From the NCBI GenBank assembly GCA_903915555.1, contig CAIWTL010000642.1:1-8118 (forward strand): 8,118 nt of DNA. The letters are read 5' to 3'. This DNA comes from an uncultured Micrococcales bacterium (GTDB lineage: Bacteria > Actinomycetota > Actinomycetes > S36-B12 > GCA-2699445). Under the pieces are notes generated by a model. That model was not told where the DNA came from and did no database searches. It saw nothing but the letters and a program-made list of their open reading frames with translations. Both the position numbers and the translations under genes were made by a program. This document shows, in pieces, positions 1-7,014 of the stretch (its first letter is position 1; each line of letters starts with the position of its first letter).

Positions 1-60
1 CTAGCGCGCCTGACTAGATAGTTCCAGTCACTGCGGTCAGCTCGCTCACCAACTCCGCAT
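1..60. other. Downstream flank, no gene seen
   Basis: These bases follow the stop codon of the last hydrolase. On the minus strand, two frames close quickly (a 4-codon ATG frame and a roughly 12-codon TTG/GTG frame ending in TAG). The third frame stays open but has no start codon. On the plus strand all frames contain a stop within the first 21 bases or so, so the end of a convergent gene entering from the left is possible but cannot be shown. I see no convincing hairpin followed by a T-run, so no terminator is called. Confidence 0.5.
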
Positions 61-1287
61 TCAGCCTAGTGCCACGCGGGCGATGCCGGCCCACGCTTCA
101 TAGAGACTGGCGACCATGACCGGGTGGACCTGGTCGGGGTAAGAGCCGTAACCGACGATCATCAGATCGCGAGATAGATCGAGGTAGCAGAACTGACCGT
201 GGATCCCGAGCATGGCCATGACTCCATCACCGGGATCGAGGATCCAAGCCTGATTGTGGTACTGCATGTCGGGCAGCGGGAGCATGCCCGCCTCCTGGCT
301 TCGCTCGAACGCCGCGCGTCGATGCGGACTCGACTCGAGCGTGGATTCGATCCACGCGTTGGGCAGCACATCCACTCCCGTCAACGAGCGACCCTCGCGC
401 AGGAAGAGTGCTGCCCACCGTGCGAAGTCGCGAAGCGTGAGATTGAGCTGCCCTTCCACTATGCCGCGACCGTGGTCGTCGACATTGAGTAGAGCGGGGG
501 CCTGCGCGCCCAGGTGCCGATAGATGCGCTCCTCGAGCAGGACGTTGGGGTCTAGCCCATAGGCGTTCCCGACAGCGATCGGGATCAGGTTTGTCAGGTA
601 GGACGCGTAATTGAAGCGGCTACCAGGAGGGTCGACCACCGCGTTGAGTTCGGTGACGGCGAAGTCGAGGACGCCCTGACGAGGCCTGGGCGCATCGTTC
701 GCGTAGTAGCCGACCGCATCGGCATAACGCCAGTACATCGACTCGGGGTCTTCATAGTGCTCCTCGGTGTTGAGGCCGGCAGCCATGTCGAGGACGTGCT
801 GGAGGGTGATGCCAGCCCAAGCCGGAGTTGCAGCGAGCTCGGGGACCAGCTGGGTCATGGGTGCGCCTACATCAAGTCTGCCCTCCGCGACCGCAATGCC
901 GACGAGCATCGTTGTCAGCGTCTTGGTCGTCGAGTGGTTGACGTGACGATCGTCAGGCACCATGCCGTCGCGATACGTCTCGTAGACGCACGCCCCACCA
1001 TGGACGACGAGCAGGCCATCCGTGCACAGTCGCCGGTCCATGAACTGGCTGCCCGACATCTGCCTTCCCGTGAGGGGGTCATCGAAGACGAGGCCATCGA
1101 CATCGAGCCGGGATCCCTCGGCGAACCACGCTACCGGGCCGGCAGGCAGGAGTTCCACCGACGGCATGCGCTCGCCGGTGGTGATCTGCCCGCGCGCCAG
1201 CAGGATCGGACGATCCCAGGTGCGACCGTCGTATCCAATCGAGTCCAGTTCGGCAGGCGTGCCACTGGCCTCCATGAAACGTGGCAT
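61..1287 (-). CDS. Beta-lactamase-fold serine hydrolase, 6-aminohexanoate-dimer-hydrolase-like
   Basis: A 408-residue cytoplasmic-looking serine hydrolase of the beta-lactamase/penicillin-binding-protein fold (COG1680-type). The nucleophile motif S-T-T-K is at residues 119-122, followed by the typical helix TMLVGIAVAEGRLD. The second motif reads Y-A-S at 227-229 (family form YxN). A G-I-H-G-Q-F stretch near 361-366 sits where the third motif is expected. The segment LDMAAGLNTEEHYEDPES and the C-terminal LDLSRDLMIVGYGSYP resemble 6-aminohexanoate-dimer hydrolases (NylB) and related esterases more than true beta-lactamases. About 85 residues precede the conserved domain. The ATG at 1287 is chosen because it lies 2 bases after the amidohydrolase stop; the frame stays open up to 1389, but that extension lies inside the upstream gene and looks non-native. 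Amide, ester or D-peptide substrates are all possible. The fold is certain; the substrate is not known. Confidence 0.9.
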   Translation of the reverse strand: MPRFMEASGTPAELDSIGYDGRTWDRPILLARGQITTGERMPSVELLPAGPVAWFAEGSRLDVDGLVFDDPLTGRQMSGSQFMDRRLCTDGLLVVHGGACVYETYRDGMVPDDRHVNHSTTKTLTTMLVGIAVAEGRLDVGAPMTQLVPELAATPAWAGITLQHVLDMAAGLNTEEHYEDPESMYWRYADAVGYYANDAPRPRQGVLDFAVTELNAVVDPPGSRFNYASYLTNLIPIAVGNAYGLDPNVLLEERIYRHLGAQAPALLNVDDHGRGIVEGQLNLTLRDFARWAALFLREGRSLTGVDVLPNAWIESTLESSPHRRAAFERSQEAGMLPLPDMQYHNQAWILDPGDGVMAMLGIHGQFCYLDLSRDLMIVGYGSYPDQVHPVMVASLYEAWAGIARVALG

Positions 1288-1289
1288 CT

Positions 1290-2897
1290 CTATGCCGCCC
1301 TGTGCACGATGCGACCGCTGGCGACGGTCAGCAGGACCGGAAGGTCGATCACATCGGCGGTCGGACACATGACGGGATCCTCCGCCCACATGACGATGTC
1401 AGCACGCAGTCCCGGACGCAGCTTTCCGACCTGATCCGACATGCCCGCGGCCCGCGCCGCATTGACGGTGTAGCCCGCGAGCACTTGCTCCCCCGTGAGT
1501 GTCGCGCTCGCACCGTAGTGGCCGCCGGCGAAGTCGATGTCGTGTGCGTGCCGTTCCTGACCCGCGAAGAACCCCAGGCGTGGATCAAATGGCGCAACCG
1601 GCCAGTCAGAGCCGAGCACGAGGTTGGCGCCATCGACCTGCAGGTCACCCGACCGCATGCCATGCGCGCACCGCGCAGGGCCCAGGCGCTGCGACCATGG
1701 ATCCGACAGGTCGGGTGCCATCCAGCGCAGATGAATCGGCTGCATAGAGGCGTTGACACTCTCGGCGCGAAATCGGCGCACCGTCGCATCAGGTGCCACC
1801 TCGATGTGCTCGATGCGATGGCGCCCCTGCGATCCACCGGGCAGCGCGGCGTAGGCATCCAGGACGGTGCGCACGGCACGGTCGCCAATCGCGTGCGTGG
1901 CGATGCGGTAGCCCGCGTCGTGGAAACGACGGATGGTGCCGAGGTAGTCGTCGAAGCGCTCCCACATAGGTGTCGCCACATGACCCGTGGTGTCCGGCTC
2001 ATCCAGCCACGCCGTGCCAGTCTCGACGACGCCATCCATCATGAACTTCACGCCGTCCGCTGACCATGAGGGTCCACGGCGTCCGAACGCTGTGAGCATC
2101 TCGGTCACCTCGTCAGAAGAGGTGGTAGCCCAGACGAAGTGATGGTGCTTGACAAAGAGGCTCAGCAGGCCCTGCCTGTCCAGTCGATCGAGCAGATCGA
2201 CAGACTCGAGGTTGCCATCCATGAGATGAATCGACGTGATGCCGACAGCATTCTGGCGACGCATCGCATCGACGTACCACGCGATGCGATCCTCTGGTTC
2301 TGCTCCGGGGATCCGATCGAAGACCAGTTGGATGGCCGGCATCTCCAGCAGCAGCCCCGTGGGGTCGCCGTCATCATCGACCACCACGCGCGAGCCGTCG
2401 GGGAAGATGACCTCCTCGGTGACACCGCACGCGCGGAGCGCCGCCGCATTGGCGAAGGCCGTGTGCAAATCCAGTGCCCAGAGGAGCATGGGGCCGTCAC
2501 CGGCGGCGGCATCGATCAGGTCGTGGTGGTACGTCGCACCCTCGAATGCGGCGTACTCGAGCGCATAGCCAACGATCCATTCACCCGGGCCCTTCGCCGC
2601 GCGCTCGGCCGCGAGCCGCGCGCGCAGTTCAGCCAAGGAGTCGACCCGGTCGAGGTCTAGTCCGCGGCCGATCTCGGCGCCCATGAAGAGGTGCTGGTGA
2701 CCGTCGATGATGCCCGGCGTCAGCGCCGCACCGCGGGCATCGATCACCTCGGTGGTCCCGTCGCACGCATCGCGCACCTCGTCGGCGGTGCCGACGGACA
2801 TGATCCGACCACCGCTCCACGCGACGGCCTCGGCCCACGGGCGGTCGGGGTCCATCGTGCGGATGCGCGCACCCACGATGGCGCCCTCTGCCGCCAT
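1290..2897 (-). CDS. Family 3 metal-dependent amidohydrolase (YtcJ/AepA/NfdA-type)
   Basis: A 535-residue enzyme of the amidohydrolase superfamily, family 3 (COG1574), a full-length TIM-barrel with flanking beta-sandwich. Metal-site signatures run in order: D-G-H-Q-H (His67, His69), V-K-F-M-M-D-G with Lys284, T-H-A-I-G-D with His335, I-E-H-I-E with His364, and G-S-D-W-P with Asp431. The C-terminal part GKLRPGLRADIVMWAEDP is the usual sandwich-closing segment. Characterised relatives include N-substituted formamide deformylase; most others have no known substrate, so hydrolysis of a C-N bond in an amide, formamide or cyclic amide is the most that can be said. No signal peptide is visible. The start at 2897 is preferred because its ATG overlaps the amidase TGA as TGATG, with AAAGAG about 8 bases upstream. 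An in-frame ATG at 2945 would add 16 residues overlapping the amidase C-terminus, and these do not look like family sequence. Confidence 0.92.
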   Translation of the reverse strand: MAAEGAIVGARIRTMDPDRPWAEAVAWSGGRIMSVGTADEVRDACDGTTEVIDARGAALTPGIIDGHQHLFMGAEIGRGLDLDRVDSLAELRARLAAERAAKGPGEWIVGYALEYAAFEGATYHHDLIDAAAGDGPMLLWALDLHTAFANAAALRACGVTEEVIFPDGSRVVVDDDGDPTGLLLEMPAIQLVFDRIPGAEPEDRIAWYVDAMRRQNAVGITSIHLMDGNLESVDLLDRLDRQGLLSLFVKHHHFVWATTSSDEVTEMLTAFGRRGPSWSADGVKFMMDGVVETGTAWLDEPDTTGHVATPMWERFDDYLGTIRRFHDAGYRIATHAIGDRAVRTVLDAYAALPGGSQGRHRIEHIEVAPDATVRRFRAESVNASMQPIHLRWMAPDLSDPWSQRLGPARCAHGMRSGDLQVDGANLVLGSDWPVAPFDPRLGFFAGQERHAHDIDFAGGHYGASATLTGEQVLAGYTVNAARAAGMSDQVGKLRPGLRADIVMWAEDPVMCPTADVIDLPVLLTVASGRIVHRAA

Positions 2898-4345
2898 CAG
2901 CCGAGCTCTTTCACCAAGTCTGGACGCCAAGCGGGAGTGGTCCACCAGCCGCGGGCAGCCTCCAGCGCCGCGGCGATGCGGAACGGCACGGCATCGGCGT
3001 AGGGAGCACCGACCAGCTGCACGCCCATGGGAACGCCATTGGGCGCGATGCCGCTAGGCACGTTGACCACGGGGCAGCGACTATTGATGTTGAACAAGAT
3101 GGTGAGCATCGACTCGAAGTAGAAGCCGAGTTCGACGCCATCGACGGAAATGCTCGTGGTGACGTGGTCGTCACCCGCCACCAGCCCGTAGGTCGCCATC
3201 GTCGGGCAGATGAAGGCGTCGTAGCGAGAGAAAATCTCCATCACCTTCGCCATGATCGCCGCTTCTCCCTCGAGCCCGGCGAAGTAAGACGTGCCCGCAC
3301 CCACCTCGGCACCTCGGCGCAGGAACTCATCGATGTAGGGCATGAAGGCGCCCGGAGTGCCCGGATCGAGGGCCGCGCAGCTCGGGCCCATAATCGCGTT
3401 GAAGTGCACCAGGGCCAGCCGGAAGATGTCCGCGCGCGGGACATCTACGGAGATCTCCTCGACGGTGGCACCGAGATCGGCCAACGTTGCTGCGACGCCT
3501 GCCGTGGCCGCGCGGATCTCCGGCTCGACCGGGACATCACCGATGGTCGGCGCCCACGCGATGCGCATGCCCACAACTGACTCGGCTCCTACCGTCAGGT
3601 GAGGCGGTGCGGGAATGCTCACCGGATCGATGGGGTGCTGGCCGGCGATGACATTCTCCAGCAGGGCGAGGTCGCCCACGGTGCGAGCCATGGGCCCATC
3701 GTGGCAGTAGTCGTCAAGGTTGAAGGGCGGCAGCGCGGGCACCCGCGCATAGGGCGGCTTGAAGCCGATGACACCGCAGAAGGACGACGGGATGCGAATC
3801 GATCCGCCGATGTCGGAGCCGGTGGCCAAGATCGTCGATCCCGATGCCAGCGCGGCACCCGCTCCACCCGAGGATCCGCCTGGGGTGTACTCCGGGTTCC
3901 AAGGATTGCGGGTGATGCCCCACAGTCGCGTGTGAGTGAAGGCAGCCGCGGAGAACTCCGGTGTCGTCGTGCGAGCATGCACGATGCCACCCGCCTCCAT
4001 GATGCGCTCGACAACCGGGTGCGTCACATCAGAGATGTAGTCGCCCATGACTTGCGATCCCAGTCGCAGCGTCTCACCGGCGATGGGCTGCTCCTCCTTT
4101 GTTGCCGTCGGGACACCCTCGAGGGGGCGCGGATCACCGCCCCCTCGACCTGCCCACCGGGCCTCGGACTCGCGCGCTGCTGCATAGGCCTGCTCGCGGC
4201 GTTCTTCGGAAAAGGCGTTCACGACCGAATTGACGCGCTCGGCCTGCGCGTACACGGCATCGAGCACCTCCACCGGGCTCAACTCGCGCGACTTAAATGC
4301 GGCCAACGCCTGCCCAGCACTGAGGAAGGCGAGGTTATCAGTCAT
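2897..4345 (-). CDS. Amidase-signature family amidase
   Basis: A 482-residue amidase-signature (AS) hydrolase, a normal length for the family. The catalytic triad can be placed: Lys83 in GVPTATK, cis-Ser158 in the PGGSSGG motif, and nucleophile Ser182 in SDIGGSIRIP. The 24-residue gap between the two serines and the 75-residue gap from Lys to cis-Ser match fatty acid amide hydrolase (142/217/241) and are close to NylA (72/150/174). CGVIGFKPPYARVP and DGPMARTVGDL follow as expected. There is no signal peptide, so it acts in the cytoplasm. It is unlikely to be GatA: no gatB or gatC lies nearby and it sits in a transporter operon. Its ATG overlaps the dppF-type stop as ATGA and has the strongest Shine-Dalgarno in the window. 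The context suggests it hydrolyses an imported amide, possibly cyclic as for 6-aminohexanoate cyclic dimer hydrolase; the exact substrate is unknown. Confidence 0.95.
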   Translation of the reverse strand: MTDNLAFLSAGQALAAFKSRELSPVEVLDAVYAQAERVNSVVNAFSEERREQAYAAARESEARWAGRGGGDPRPLEGVPTATKEEQPIAGETLRLGSQVMGDYISDVTHPVVERIMEAGGIVHARTTTPEFSAAAFTHTRLWGITRNPWNPEYTPGGSSGGAGAALASGSTILATGSDIGGSIRIPSSFCGVIGFKPPYARVPALPPFNLDDYCHDGPMARTVGDLALLENVIAGQHPIDPVSIPAPPHLTVGAESVVGMRIAWAPTIGDVPVEPEIRAATAGVAATLADLGATVEEISVDVPRADIFRLALVHFNAIMGPSCAALDPGTPGAFMPYIDEFLRRGAEVGAGTSYFAGLEGEAAIMAKVMEIFSRYDAFICPTMATYGLVAGDDHVTTSISVDGVELGFYFESMLTILFNINSRCPVVNVPSGIAPNGVPMGVQLVGAPYADAVPFRIAAALEAARGWWTTPAWRPDLVKELG

Positions 4346-5148
4346 GTCGTGCTCCTTTTCTGTCGGCGAGAGGGTGTCCAGCCCGGTTCAGGGACGCTTG
4401 CGCGTAGCAGTTGGGTGTAGGCCTCCTGAGGATCATCCAGCACCTGCTCAGTGGTGCCGCGCTCGACGATGCGGCCGTCCTGCATGACCACGATGTCGTC
4501 ACTGATCTGGCGCACGACGGCGAGGTCGTGACTGATGAGGACGTAGGCCACACCTGTCGCATCGCGGATATCCATGAGGACGTTGAGTACTTGGGCTTGA
4601 ATGGAGACGTCAAGGGCGGCCACTGACTCATCGAGGATGATGATCCGGGGCTCTGCCGCAAGGGCGCGCGCGATCGCGATGCGCTGACGCTGACCGCCCG
4701 ACAGTGCCTTCGGCCGCACGCTCATCTGTCGGTCATCGAGCCCGACGAGCCTCGCAAGCTCGGCGATCCGCGTGCGGCGGTAGTCGGCGCCGTAGTCGTG
4801 GTGCAGCCGCAGCACCTCGTCGAGTGCCTGCGCACCGGTCTGTCTTCGATCGAGGCTGGAGTAGGGATCCTGGAAGACGATCTGCACCTGCCGACCGCGG
4901 ACGCGTCGCTCACGCGAGCCCGTGGCGGGAGCCGACCGGTCGGCGCCGCAGGCCCAGATCGTGCCGGACGTGGGTGCCTCTAGGCCGACGATCATCTTGG
5001 CCAGCGTCGACTTGCCCGAGCCGGATTCTCCAACGATCGCGAGGGATCGACCACGGGGCAGTTCAAACGTGACCTGATCCACGGCCGTGCGATCACCGAA
5101 GACTTTGGTCAGGCCCCGCACATCCAGGAGGGTGTCGTCAGTTGCCAT
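4342..5148 (-). CDS. dppF: Peptide-type ABC transporter ATPase, DppF/OppF-type
   Basis: A 268-residue ATPase, the second nucleotide-binding subunit of the importer, cytoplasmic and membrane-associated. Walker A is GESGSGKST (40-48), the Q-loop is in VFQDPYSSLD (Gln93), the signature is LSGGQRQR (149-156), Walker B is IIILDE (169-174, catalytic Glu174), and His207 in LISHDL is the switch histidine. The D-loop reads DESVAALD where DEPVSALD is usual. It is shorter than typical DppF/OppF (about 310-330 residues): after YTQLLRAS (244-251) only about 17 residues remain, so the C-terminal oligopeptide/dipeptide-transporter extension is missing. This looks like a natural short form, not a break, because the stop overlaps the next gene precisely. 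Its ATG lies 11 bases inside the upstream ATPase gene, with a weak GGGG 6 bases ahead. The symbol marks its position in the complex, not a proven dipeptide substrate. Confidence 0.94.
   Translation of the reverse strand: MATDDTLLDVRGLTKVFGDRTAVDQVTFELPRGRSLAIVGESGSGKSTLAKMIVGLEAPTSGTIWACGADRSAPATGSRERRVRGRQVQIVFQDPYSSLDRRQTGAQALDEVLRLHHDYGADYRRTRIAELARLVGLDDRQMSVRPKALSGGQRQRIAIARALAAEPRIIILDESVAALDVSIQAQVLNVLMDIRDATGVAYVLISHDLAVVRQISDDIVVMQDGRIVERGTTEQVLDDPQEAYTQLLRASVPEPGWTPSRRQKRSTT
4352..4357 (-). promoter_or_regulatory. Ribosome binding site of the amidase gene
   Basis: AAGGAG, within AAAAGGAG, lies 6 bases before the amidase ATG and inside the coding sequence of the DppF-type ATPase. 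It is the best Shine-Dalgarno match at any junction in the window and fixes the amidase start. It suggests that the first enzyme gene can load ribosomes on its own as well as by re-initiation from the ATGA overlap. Confidence 0.75.
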
Positions 5149-6127
5149 GGCGAACCCCGAAGATCTCCTCGGCCCTCAGGCAGCTGGTGCGATCCGTGCC
5201 CACTTGCCGGAGGGCGATCGCGCTTGTCGTGCAGGCCGGCTCGGCGTGCGTGCAGCGCGGCGCGAAGGCACAGCCGATAGAGGGTGCCTGAAGGCCCGAC
5301 GTGGCCACGCCGGGGATCACAGTCAGGCGCCGTGCCCGCGAGGTCATGCTCGGGCGCGCCTCCGCGAGTGCTGCCGTGTAAGGGTGCATGGGGTGGTCGT
5401 GTAGTGCCGCCGAGGCATTCGTCTCCACGATGCTCCCGGCGTACATAACCGCCGTGCGATCGCACACCGCAGCAGCGAGGTCAAGGTCGTGCGTGATGAA
5501 GATCAGCGCCATGCCACGCTCACGGCGTATTTCGTCGAGGATCGCCATCACCTCGGACTGCGTGGTGACGTCGAGAGCGGTGGTTGGCTCGTCGGCGAGG
5601 AGTAGGTCGGGCTCGGTGATCAGCGCCGACGCGATCATGACCCGCTGCAGGAGTCCACCGGAGAGCTCGAAGGGGTACTGGCGCATGCGCGATTGCGGTC
5701 GGTCGACGCCAACCTCCGCGAGGAGAGACGTCGAGCGCTCCTCAGCCGCGCGCTTGCCCATGACCTTGTTGGTGACAACTGCCTCGGTCAGGAACTGCCC
5801 GATGGTGCGTAGCGGATTGATGTGGGCGCGAGGATCCTGGAAGATCATGGCCACTCGCATGCGATAGGCGGCCAGGTCCCGCTTGCCGAGTGCCATGACG
5901 TCGAGACCGTCGAAGCGGATGCTGCCGCTGACCTCAGCGCCACGCGGCAGGAGTCGATCGATGGCGCGCACGGTCATCGACTTGCCAGAGCCGGATTCGC
6001 CGACGATGCCGAGGGATTCGGCAGCATCCAACGTGAAGGAGACGTCGCGGAGTACGGAGCCGAGTCCACTATCAACGGGCAAGTCCACGCGAAGGGCGTC
6101 GACAGTGAGCAGCGGCTCGCTCATCAT
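5138..6127 (-). CDS. dppD: Peptide-type ABC transporter ATPase, DppD/OppD-type
   Basis: A 329-residue ATPase, the first nucleotide-binding subunit. Walker A is GESGSGKS (43-50), the Q-loop is in IFQDPRAHINP (Gln97), the signature is ELSGGLLQRV (154-163), Walker B is LLLADE (175-180, Glu180), and the switch His213 is in FITHDL. The C-terminus carries the peptide-transporter extension: HPYT (248-251), then cysteines 286, 292, 299 and 316, spaced like the Cys cluster of DppD/OppD proteins that can hold an iron-sulfur cluster. The signature has Leu-Leu where Met-Arg or Gln-Arg is common. Two adjacent ATGs can start the protein (6127 and 6124). GGAGG is only 2 bases from the first but 5 from the second, so 6124 may be used; the longer form is listed. 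It overlaps the DppC-type stop and is coupled to it. The transported substrate is not deducible. Confidence 0.95.
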   Translation of the reverse strand: MMSEPLLTVDALRVDLPVDSGLGSVLRDVSFTLDAAESLGIVGESGSGKSMTVRAIDRLLPRGAEVSGSIRFDGLDVMALGKRDLAAYRMRVAMIFQDPRAHINPLRTIGQFLTEAVVTNKVMGKRAAEERSTSLLAEVGVDRPQSRMRQYPFELSGGLLQRVMIASALITEPDLLLADEPTTALDVTTQSEVMAILDEIRRERGMALIFITHDLDLAAAVCDRTAVMYAGSIVETNASAALHDHPMHPYTAALAEARPSMTSRARRLTVIPGVATSGLQAPSIGCAFAPRCTHAEPACTTSAIALRQVGTDRTSCLRAEEIFGVRHGN

Positions 6128-7014
6128 CGCCTCCCCTCGCTGATGTCTAGCAGGCGCTCACCGAGGACGTTGACGGCCACGACCACGGTGACGATGACCA
6201 GACCGGCTGCCAGGGCGGGGAGGGGGTATCCCTGTAGGACACCAATGAGGTTTTCGTTGACCATCACGCCCCAGTCGGCCGCCGGAGGTTGCACCCCGAG
6301 GCCGAGGAACGAGATCGCCACGAGATCGACCAGGGCATAGCCGAAGAGGATCGTGCCCTGCGCCACGATGATGGGCGAGATATTGGGCAAGATGTGGCGT
6401 ACGGAAATGCGCCAAGCCGACACTCCCTGCACGCGCAGGGCCGCGACGTACTCCATCGCGCCTTCCTTGGCGGCGGCGTTGCGCACCACGCGGGCGATGA
6501 AGGGAAGGTAGGCGACGGAAAGGGCGATGGCCGCTGCCCACAATCCACCGCCGAAGACCGCAGCAGCCACAATCGCGAGCAGGATGCCGGGGAACCCGAA
6601 GAGGATGTCGAGCCCGAAGTTCAGGAACGAGTCGAGCCATCCGCGACGCCAGGCGGCGATCATTCCGATCGTCACCCCCAGTGACATCGCGATAATCAGC
6701 ACGATCAGCGGTCCGACGATGGCGGTGCGCGCACCGAAGATGAGCCGGCTCAGCAGGTCACGCCCTTGCGCGTCGAAACCCAGCGGGCTGCCGGGCAACT
6801 GGAAGGGACCCACCCAGGCATTGGGCAGGTCGGTGCTCTCCGGATCCAGCCCGGGCAGGTAGGGCCCGATGATCGCCAGGACCACCGCGATGCCGAGAAT
6901 GACGGCGCACGCGATCCCGAGTGGGCCCAGTCGTCGCAGCCATGAGCGCGAGCTGCGTGCCATCGGCTCGACGGCGGGCGCGGCCTCGGCCGGTGCTGGC
7001 ATCGTCGTCGTCAT
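6124..7014 (-). CDS. dppC: Peptide-type ABC transporter permease, DppC/OppC-type
   Basis: A 296-residue inner-membrane permease. A cytoplasmic N-terminal tail rich in Pro/Ala (residues 4-18) precedes a first membrane helix at about 31-53. The family motif PLGFDAQGRDLLSRLIFGAR (77-96) follows, then five further hydrophobic segments near 98-121, 133-155, 157-175, 212-238 and 264-285. The cytoplasmic EAA-type coupling loop that contacts an ATPase spans about 186-212 (EYVAALRVQGVSAWRISV and on). FLGLGVQPPAADWGVMV (236-252) is typical of DppC/OppC. It pairs with the DppB-type permease encoded just upstream to form the channel. Its ATG overlaps that gene's stop as ATGA. No unusual residues or breaks are visible. 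The family is certain; the substrate is not known. Confidence 0.95.
   Translation of the reverse strand: MTTTMPAPAEAAPAVEPMARSSRSWLRRLGPLGIACAVILGIAVVLAIIGPYLPGLDPESTDLPNAWVGPFQLPGSPLGFDAQGRDLLSRLIFGARTAIVGPLIVLIIAMSLGVTIGMIAAWRRGWLDSFLNFGLDILFGFPGILLAIVAAAVFGGGLWAAAIALSVAYLPFIARVVRNAAAKEGAMEYVAALRVQGVSAWRISVRHILPNISPIIVAQGTILFGYALVDLVAISFLGLGVQPPAADWGVMVNENLIGVLQGYPLPALAAGLVIVTVVVAVNVLGERLLDISEGRR
6130..6136 (-). promoter_or_regulatory. Ribosome binding site of the dppD-type gene
   Basis: GGGGAGG in the last codons of the DppC-type gene. Spacing from GGAGG is 2 bases to the ATG at 6127 and 5 bases to the ATG at 6124. Normal ribosome spacing therefore favours the second ATG, whose first base is also the last base of the upstream TGA. 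Confidence 0.6.

Noticed and set aside
1..17. Imperfect CTAG...CTAG inverted sequence near the left edge as a possible terminator
   Set aside because: Only the outer four bases pair, there is no GC-rich stem and no T-run, and the window edge prevents seeing more.
1288..1389. Longer N-terminus (34 extra residues) for the serine hydrolase
   Set aside because: It would overlap the amidohydrolase C-terminus by about 100 bases. The extra residues are Arg/Gly/Ser-rich with no family likeness, while the ATG at 1287 fits the junction pattern.
757..1434. 225-codon open frame on the plus strand
   Set aside because: It runs antisense across the end of one real gene and the start of another, ignoring their boundaries, as expected for a chance frame.
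1281..2063. 260-codon open frame on the plus strand
   Set aside because: It lies antisense within the well-supported amidohydrolase, has an Arg/His-rich composition with no recognisable domain, and is the usual mirror frame of a high-GC gene.
2898..2945. 16-residue longer start for the amidohydrolase
   Set aside because: It is read from the amidase C-terminal coding region in another frame; the TGATG start at 2897 leads directly into the family's first beta-strand.
2897..4345. Amidase as GatA of the tRNA amidotransferase
   Set aside because: It shares the AS triad but has no gatB/gatC neighbours and sits in a transporter operon; the triad spacing also fits FAAH/NylA-type amidases.
3599..4420. 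273-codon open frame on the plus strand
   Set aside because: It is antisense to the amidase, whose catalytic triad is intact; the composition is low in hydrophobic blocks and no family motif is visible.
5008..6020. Near-identical DNA of about 40 bases at 5008-5049 and 5978-6020, and shorter similarity near 4865 and 5832
   Set aside because: These encode the Walker A and FQDP segments of the two paralogous ATPases; protein conservation and ancient duplication explain them, so they are not a mobile or regulatory repeat.
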